A stretch of DNA of 13,859 nucleotides from Terana coerulea. Its lineage: Eukaryota; Basidiomycota; Agaricomycetes; Polyporales; Phanerochaetaceae. A model generated the notes under the pieces. It saw only the letters and a list, made by a program, of their open reading frames with translations. It was not told the origin of the DNA and made no database searches. Shown here piece after piece: positions 8,668 to 13,859 of this stretch. Position numbers and translations under genes: made by a program. The first letter of the stretch is position 1; every line of letters starts with the position of its first letter. The stretch is from contig JAKOGH010000285.1 of NCBI GenBank assembly GCA_024811115.1, positions 1 to 13,859 on the forward strand, given 5' to 3'.

Positions 8668-8984
8668 TGTCAACAACAACTAGTACAACTGTACCAGGTG
8701 CGACGCTCTCAACTGGGACAGAAGTAGTGGTGCAGTCTCCGAGTAACTAGCTGGGGAACAAACCAGCTCGAGACTGGCTTTCTCTGTTGCAGACGGTAGC
8801 TACTTATACATATGTAGTCCTAAACTGTACAGTACCACCCAGTATCCTCGTGTATGTACTAGAGCGGTCCAGAACAATAGAGAAACATACGGAAACCACG
8901 AGTATCGATGAGAGAACAATAGATAGGGGTAGAAGACAATGGAAATGAAAAGAATACCCTAGAGACACCCAGAAGTTCATGACA
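8668..8984 (-). repeat. 5' LTR of chromovirus (317 bp)
   Basis: The ends are TGTCA and TGACA and the sequence is about 96-97% identical to 2176-2487. From the predicted transcription start at 8775, U3 would be about 209 nt (8984 to 8776) and R plus U5 about 108 nt (8775 to 8668). Ten of the 11 substitutions relative to the other LTR are transitions, and seven of those ten are CG versus TG or CA. Confidence 0.95.
8801..8808 (-). promoter_or_regulatory. LTR TATA box (TATAAGTA)
   Basis: It reads TATAAGTA on the minus strand. Its first T at 8808 is 33 nt upstream of the A at 8775 that begins the 11-mer complementary to the primer-binding site. That is the usual TATA-to-start distance for RNA polymerase II. 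The same string is kept in the other LTR. Confidence 0.6.
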
Positions 8985-9208
8985 CCCACCTGCTGCGAGC
9001 TACAAGTCACTTCTTCATGGATGAAAAACGGAGCAATTGTGAGTCCGTCTCCAAATCACGTCAGACTATTGCCCTTTTACCCAGTAATTACATTGCTATT
9101 CACAGCAAAGAGCGTGGTGCTAATAAGTTACAAATGCGAGAAACCAAAAGTCCGTGAATGCATGAGGAAAACATGATAGATCAATCCCCGTCACCTCACT
9201 CCCCGCAG
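8985..9208. other. Protease gene 3' flank up to the chromovirus
   Basis: Only 224 bp separate the protease stop codon from the LTR. Because both are on the minus strand, the protease 3' UTR and poly(A) site must lie here, or transcription runs into the LTR. No convincing AATAAA signal is seen. The first bases (CCCAC, then CACCTGCTGC at 8987-8996) resemble the sequence left of the element (CACCTGCTGC at 2142-2151). Confidence 0.4.
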
Positions 9209-11186
9209 TTAGTCGTGGTAAGTGTTATCCCTGTCGTACGCCGCCTCCTGCTCCTTGAAGCGCACCGGTGCGTAGCTCGAGTTGATGTTGCGCGACTTCG
9301 CACCAGAGCGCATCGCGCCACGCGTGCACGCCGCGAGCGCGATGATGCACAGCAGGACGCCGACGAGGATGTTGCCAGCGAGCAGGCCGATGATGATCGG
9401 GCCGTACTTGTTCACGAGCGAGTACAGCTTGTCGCCCGCGCTGCCGTCCGAGCTTGAGCCCGAGTCCGTCTCGACGGCGCCGCTGGTCTTGACAGAGTCG
9501 TCGGTATCCGTGTTGTCCGAGCCCGAGCCGTTCAGTAGGGCGTGAAGCTTGGCGGGGTCGATGGTCGGAGGCAGCGCGGCGAGGGTCGCGGCACGAGACG
9601 CGAAGAAGTCGTTGTCGGCATCGTCAAGGTTGGTGGTGGAGATGAGCTGGACAAAGCTGCTGGCGCCGGTGGAGTCGCTGTCACCGTAGTCGAAACTGAG
9701 TACACTGTATCAGATGTCGTTTCGCAGGTGGAAAATGTTTGATCACTCACGAGGCGTACACATTCCTCAGGAAGGCGTCGCCGAGGACAGCGTCGAAGCC
9801 TGAGAACGAGTTAGGGTCCAGAGTCAGGTACTGATACGTGTTGTAGCAGTAGGTAACATTCTGGTTTTGGCCGTTAACCGTAACTTCAGAGGTAGCAACT
9901 GCGGTTAGGTCGAGGTAATGCACAGGGTACGGCTGACCACTGTGATACAGTCAATCATCGAAGGAAGTATGTAAGAAAGCCTGTTACTTACCCAAGCGTG
10001 AAGGTGAGGTTGGTTTGGCCAGTGCACGGCACAACCCACGTTCCGTCGCCGAACAAGACCGCTCCGGGGATAGACGAGTAGATGGCGTCAACGGCGGCAG
10101 GTGGGAGAGGGGGGAACGAGAAACCCGTGTCGAGCAGGACACCGATACTGCCGTCGGGTATGTTCGACAACGAAGAGGTGTTAAACTGGAAGTCCTCGCC
10201 GTTCACGTTCATTCCATCCAGTTGCACCGTCCACCTTCCGACAGTCTGGCGATACAGCCGAGGCTGGTCGGTTACACTCTCGAAACCTTCGGCATGCTCC
10301 GCAATCAGGAACGTGCCGGTCGAGGTGTCATCGAGGTCGCTCGTGCGGTCGAGCTGAATGTCGAATGAGTTCGAGACGTCCGGGTTCTGAGCGAAGATGT
10401 TTGAAATCGGCGTGGCGCCTAGTGTATTGTTCTCGCCGTAAGCCTCCTTGAACGCGAGGTTGATAGGCGAGAGGTTCGTGTCGTCAAATGCGAGACCCAT
10501 AATGCCCACTGCCTCTTGGGCCGTGAGGAACCCGAAATCCACCGCGACATCTGCGTTGATGAACGCTGGAATGTTGGGCGAGCCAGGTGAGCATACACCA
10601 GGAGTAGGGTAGCGGGCATCTCACCTTGGCTGGGAATTGTGTAACCGCCAAGTTTCATCTCAGCAAAGTCAACTACTCCAGAGGCGTGGCCTTGACCGTA
10701 GGACTCCGTGAGATTGAAATCGGAGGTGTTAGTGAGCGTAAGAGGGTTATTCGGGGCGAAGATCCACAAGTCGGCAGACCCTGTATCCATCTGAACGGTA
10801 AATGCTGCAGAGACATGTCGTGTAAGATTAGCGGACATGAATGATACGTATAGATACTCACTGTTTCCTGCGAGCTCGATGTCAACAACGTACTGAAAGA
10901 TGTGGGGATGATGGTGAGTGATCGTGATTAAGTGGCAGCCATGCATTAGGTCACTTACAAGCAGGTCTTGGAAATCTGAAACCGCGGCTGCAGACGACGA
11001 GCTGGCAGAAGAGCTGGAGGAGCTCAAGGCCTGGCCGTAACGCACACCGGTACCGGAGGCCTTCATCGCGAATCCAGTGGGACCAGCACGCCGAGTCACT
11101 GGAACACTAGCGGCATGGCCGAGAGCCGCGTACAAGGCGAGGGCAAAGAATGAGGTGGTCGCTGTCGACGACACTGAGGGAACCAT
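9209..11186 (-). CDS. Membrane-anchored A1 family aspartic protease (pepsin-like), six exons
   Basis: Exons (minus strand): 11186-10959, 10892-10862, 10804-10625, 10565-9992, 9939-9751, 9695-9209. The five introns are 66, 57, 59, 52 and 55 nt with GTRAG donors and CAG acceptors, and phases agree throughout (1689 nt, 562 aa). The ATG at 11186 has a favourable context (CGCCATGG) and begins a signal peptide (about residues 1-25, FFALALYAALGHA) and a pro-segment with TRR. The first catalytic motif is DTGSADLWI (Asp93), the flap is SYGQG (Tyr122), and the second motif is DTGFSF (Asp292). Cys327 and Cys369 fit the conserved C-lobe disulfide, and LGDAFLRNVY is the usual A1 C-lobe signature. A Ser/Asp/Thr-rich linker leads to a transmembrane helix at about 500-523 and a 37-residue tail. 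Several N-x-S/T sites are present. This predicts a type I plasma membrane or vacuolar endoprotease facing outward or lumenally. Phe after the second DTG, instead of Ser/Thr, is unusual. The gene is intact. Confidence 0.93.
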
Positions 11187-11203
11187 GGCGAGTCGTTTCG
11201 TAA

Positions 11204-11267
11204 CTGCAGTCAGAAGTCACAAAAAAGAGGAGACGAGAGAAGAAGAAAAGAGCAAGGGAGTGCGTAC
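11204..11267 (-). other. Possible 5' UTR intron of the protease gene
   Basis: On the minus strand a GTACGC donor and a pyrimidine-rich run (CTCTTTTCTTCTTCTC) are followed by CTGACTGCAG, 18 bases upstream of the ATG. The 64-nt length matches the gene's other introns. CT-rich tracts are also common at fungal transcription starts, so it may be plain leader. Confidence 0.3.
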
Positions 11268-11290
11268 CTCGCTACCATCGCGTTGTGTTG

Positions 11291-11298
11291 TTATATAT
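11291..11298 (-). promoter_or_regulatory. TATA box of the protease gene
   Basis: The minus strand reads CGATATATAACAAC about 105 bp upstream of the start codon. The CT-rich leader then follows at the expected position of the transcription start. No other TATA-like string lies closer to the ATG. Confidence 0.6.
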
Positions 11299-11802
11299 CG
11301 TGTTAACCCGCAGGCACCGCATTGCCCGTGCGAGGATCATGAATAAATTACAATGCTCGGCTCGCTTCCATCTTGACGCCCTGATCATTGTTCGAAAGCA
11401 CCGCCGCGGGCTAAACGAAGGTAACAACCCGATTTGCAAGGCGTGGGCCTGCCCGCAAACCGCATAGACTGTGGGCGCTCAGCGCCCAGGGGCGCACCTC
11501 AGCACAGGGTCGGCTATGGTGCCATCACAATCAAAGTGCAACGAGGCGCATCTGAAACAGTTCGCGGCGGGTCAGCCTTGCACACAACAACGAGACATCC
11601 TTGCATTCCCGGCATCAACGGCGGGTCGCCCATCTTGGTGCTGCTCGCTGTCGTGAACAGCAAGGGCAAGCCAGTAGGCAACGAGAGCAAACATGTGCCT
11701 CGAACATCATCTGCTACGACAAAATCGTGAGCTTACTATGCGATGCTACTGAGACGTGATGGTTCCTGATTTGCGGTACGACGTCCTCCAAATCATCCGA
11801 AC
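11299..11802. other. Upstream region of the protease gene, no gene seen
   Basis: No open frame here has recognisable motifs. It presumably holds the protease promoter. One perfect palindrome, TGGGCGCTCAGCGCCCA (11472-11488, 8-bp arms with one central base), stands out as a possible protein-binding site or hairpin. Confidence 0.4.
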
Positions 11803-12685
11803 GCACCGGATATTCCAGGCTAATAACCAGCACGCCAGGCGGTTTCACAGCCTTCGCCCGGGAAAGGTCAACGCGGCTTCGACGGTTGTGTTATGTTGAA
11901 GTCGCTTTAAGCGTCGATGTGGATGACTGGCTCAGCGATGTCTACAGAATGAATAGGGTTGGAGTACATGAAGGGTGATGTGAAGGCGCCAGGTACTGTG
12001 TATCGTGCAAGTGACTAGTGTACAGACACTTACTGTGGTGTGCCTGGCTTTGCGACGCAGTGCTTCCTCTTACTTTTGTGGTGGCACGCCGCACGGCTGT
12101 GGCTATCCATGCAGTTGCTGTCACGGACACAGGTGTACACCGTTCATCATTCAAGACCTCGACAATGACTTCCTGGCTCAGACCAACAGCTTCTCCGTCA
12201 CACGAAACTATCGCGTAGAGGATGTGAAGCGTGCGAAGGCGATGTCATTGAAAGTATATATGAGTACAGATCTGCGGGATGTAAAGAAGATGTGCGGCGA
12301 GCACAAACCATGACATGCTCCAACGTCTGGAGCACGCATACATCGAGTCGCCCGTCCGTCCGTTGATTAGACGACCGGACGATGTTCGCTTTGGCAATTC
12401 ACCAGAACCGATTGCAGGGTGGATGCGTTAAGCACTGCTCGGGCAGAAAGATGCCAGGTGGATGGATCCAGCGGGAAAGAAAAACGTCGAGACAGGCGAG
12501 AGATAGTCTTCTATATCTTGCAGACCCCGATGGTCTTGAATTTCAAGCTGGAGAGACAGGAACAGAGTGCTCTGAGGTCGCGGTGGTCGTGGATGAGAGT
12601 GAAGCGTAAGAGAAATTTTCGCATTTATATCTTCGGTAAAAGCCGACCACCATCAGTTCTCACGCCACCAGGTCAGGGCGCCGTT
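11803..12685. repeat. Right copy of the diverged direct repeat (partner at 1 to about 1005)
   Basis: Same orientation and same block order as the left copy, from CACCGGATATTCCAGGCT at the start to a CGGTAAAAGCCG/CACGCCA region at the end. The left edge is the first base where similarity is seen by eye, with unrelated sequence before it. The right edge is vague; weak similarity may run to about 12715. A TATA-like string at 12255-12261 matches that of the left copy. About 85 bases at 12387-12472 are absent from the left copy. A 75-codon plus-strand frame at 12382-12609 (ending in SEVAVVVDESEA) is broken by a frame change in the left copy, so it is not claimed as a gene. Confidence 0.7.
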
Positions 12686-13369
12686 GGCGGCCTCGGCCCT
12701 CGACCAGTGCGACGTCCAGGCTGTGCTTGCTCCTTCTGAGTTACTTATCTTCATTCGTGCGAGGAGCAGAATTTCCAACAGGGACATCGACGGGATTACT
12801 TAAGGTACATAGGTGGCCACAACAACGAACTAAGTAGTTTACGGAGAGCAAGTGTCGTGTCCCAGCCGCTAGCGTCGCCATGTCGGACGATATACTGCGC
12901 GCGACCGGCATTCGCGACCGGCGCAGCATCACACCACGACAAGGCGAAGGTCCACCGCGAGCACCTCCGTACATTTCACGTCGCTTGAAGAATTTAGCCA
13001 CAAAACGTATAATGAATCCGGGGAGGAACGCTGCGCAACCATCCGAAAGCCGGAACGGAGCTACCTCCGAAATAACTTGGGCGAACTTGGTCTTCTCGAT
13101 GTCGTGAGCGATGCGTCCTGCGAGATAATTTCGGGGTAAGGAAACAAGTGGGGTGGGATACGTGATGTACTTATCAGCTCGAGTTCGCGGCCAATTCAGC
13201 CAAGTGGCTACCGGCGGTGCCTTCGAAGGTAGGGCGCTCCGGCTACGATCGACCCTCGTCCGTTTCGCCGATGCTCGACGTCATGCCACCAACCAGCCAC
13301 GGACCTCGCCCGCGCCCAGCCGGCCCTGTTAAGAGCAATATATCATCAGCCGTAACCTATCCGAGTCTG
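12686..13369. other. Intergenic region, no firm gene
   Basis: The best open frame is plus-strand 12880-13107 (75 codons, starting MSDDILRATGIRDRR, ATG in a GCCATGT context). It overlaps an 86-codon minus-strand frame at 12741-13001 and matches nothing I recognise, so neither is annotated as a gene. GCGACCGGC occurs twice near 12900-12920. The right part presumably holds regulatory sequence for the gene that starts at 13519. Confidence 0.4.
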
Positions 13370-13378
13370 TATATATAA
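13370..13378 (+). promoter_or_regulatory. TATA box of the right-edge gene
   Basis: TATATATAA is followed by GCC and then a C/A-rich leader low in G, with CTCTCACACCCAACTC-type strings, as is usual for fungal 5' UTRs. The ATG at 13519 lies 149 bp downstream of the first base. Confidence 0.6.
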
Positions 13379-13518
13379 GCCTGGAGCACTCACAGCTAAA
13401 TCTTCCCGAACGTACTCTCACACCCAACTCAAACCCCACTCACGACCCCGCTCTCACGACGTTGACGATAGACCAAACACGACTTGCTATCGTTCCCCAC
13501 ACACACCCTCGCCTCATC

Positions 13519-13859
13519 ATGAGCATCCTCGCGCATTCAAATAAAGCTGCTGCTCGGGACACACGCGCCGTATCCGTACCCAGCGACTCGAAGGGAACGA
13601 TAACGTTCCCCGCAGACTTGTGCGAGGAGTTTGGCGTCACGGACGCCGCAGATTATTGGGACGGTCGCTCGGCAAAGCCGTCAAGTCGCTCAGTGCGGCG
13701 GAAGAAGAGTTCATTCGACTTGCGCGATGCCTTCAAGCACGCAGGACCTTCGCCGCGATCGAGCTCCGCGTCATCGCTCTGATGCATACATCGCTCTTTC
13801 ATCCCTCATGACGACGACAACTTTACGAACACGATACGTGAGTGGCTCGCATTATACTA
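13519..13859 (+). pseudogene. 5' part of an unknown gene, frameshifted, cut by the window end
   Basis: The ATG at 13519 sits about 150 bp downstream of a TATA box with a typical C-rich leader. The ATG frame reads MSILAHSNKAAARDTRAVSV and then ITFPADLCEEFGVTDAADYW with good fungal codon use. After about 13665 the same frame becomes Ser/Arg-rich and stops at 13782. The coding-like signal instead moves to the other frames: LGKAVKSLSAAEEEFIRLAR and RTFAAIELRVIAL (about 13677-13780), then DAYIALSSL, then HDDDNFTNTIREWLALY to the edge, back in the ATG frame. Three losses of one base (or one of four) would explain this. It may be a young pseudogene, or carry sequencing errors in short runs (GG, G, CCC). 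If the ATG frame is real as it stands, the product is 87 aa. I recognise no family; the predicted product is helical, charged and soluble. Confidence 0.55.

Larger units (their letters stand above)
2176..8984 (-). mobile_element. Degenerate chromodomain Ty3/gypsy LTR retrotransposon (chromovirus, Tf1/sushi-like)
   Basis: A 6.8-kb minus-strand element with two LTRs that start TGTCA and end TGACA, a purine tract beside the 3' LTR, and a candidate self-priming site beside the 5' LTR. Domains in minus-strand order are Gag with CCHC knuckle, aspartic protease (LLDSGCTG), reverse transcriptase (YIDD), RNase H (WTDHKNLEYF), integrase (zinc-finger CVDC and a catalytic core), a GPY/F-like region and a chromodomain remnant. 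This PR-RT-RH-IN-chromodomain order defines chromoviruses. The reading frame changes at least a dozen times and at least three in-frame stops lie in gag, so no full polyprotein can be made. The flanks are GCCAC (2171-2175) and CCCAC (8985-8989), a 5-bp target duplication with one mismatch. It lies on the same strand as the aspartic protease gene and directly downstream of it. Confidence 0.95.

Noticed and set aside
12382..12609. 75-codon plus-strand frame in the right repeat copy, partly matched in the left copy
   Set aside because: The left copy has a one-base length difference that breaks the frame, and the base differences do not favour third codon positions.
1..12685. Reading the outer direct repeats as LTRs of one giant retroelement
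   Set aside because: The interior between them holds a host protease gene and a complete nested chromovirus with its own LTRs, with no second pol, and the outer repeats are far too diverged to fit a single insertion of similar age.
12880..13107. 75-codon plus-strand frame starting MSDDILRATG
   Set aside because: There is no homology I recognise, no visible promoter and a comparable antisense frame. Mentioned only under the intergenic entry.
1..13859. CRISPR arrays, tRNA or rRNA genes
   Set aside because: No regularly spaced repeats, no tRNA T-loop/acceptor pattern and no rRNA-like stretch were seen on reading both strands.

Overview
The window looks like nuclear DNA of a filamentous basidiomycete, probably an agaricomycete. 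The best gene is split by five very short introns (52-66 nt) with GT...AG ends, has GC-rich codon use and encodes a membrane-anchored A1 aspartic protease. A chromodomain-type Ty3/gypsy retrotransposon of the kind common in fungi lies beside it. No bacterial, organellar or tRNA/rRNA features were seen. The species cannot be named from sequence reading alone.

Layout from left to right. (1) 1 to about 1005 is the left copy of a diverged 0.9-1 kb direct repeat; its partner lies at about 11803-12685. (2) 1077-2074 is a non-autonomous DNA transposon with CAGTG...CACTG ends, 13-bp perfect terminal inverted repeats, long imperfect subterminal inverted arms and a perfect 8-bp target duplication, which is the signature of the hAT superfamily. 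(3) 2176-8984 is a decayed 6.8-kb chromovirus on the minus strand: LTRs of 312 and 317 bp, polypurine tract, gag with zinc knuckle, protease, reverse transcriptase, RNase H, integrase and remnant chromodomain, broken by many frameshifts and stops. (4) 9209-11186, minus strand, is an intact six-exon A1 aspartic protease gene (562 aa) with signal peptide, two catalytic Asp motifs, C-terminal transmembrane helix and short cytosolic tail, and a TATA box about 105 bp upstream of the ATG. (5) 11803-12685 is the right copy of the direct repeat. (6) From 13370 a plus-strand TATA box leads into a gene of unknown function that starts at 13519, runs off the window and is readable only by changing frame three times.

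The most notable signal is in the chromovirus. The 11 nt just inside its 5' LTR are the exact reverse complement of an 11-nt LTR segment that lies about 33 nt downstream of an LTR TATA box, where the transcript should start. This is the arrangement used for self-primed reverse transcription by Tf1 of fission yeast; no tRNA-type TGG start is present at the primer-binding position. The other points of interest are the hAT-like element, the paired direct repeats that bracket the transposons and the protease gene, and the CpG-biased divergence of the two LTRs.

Functionally, only the aspartic protease is clearly a working gene. The rest is a transposon-rich intergenic landscape plus the damaged 5' end of an unknown gene.
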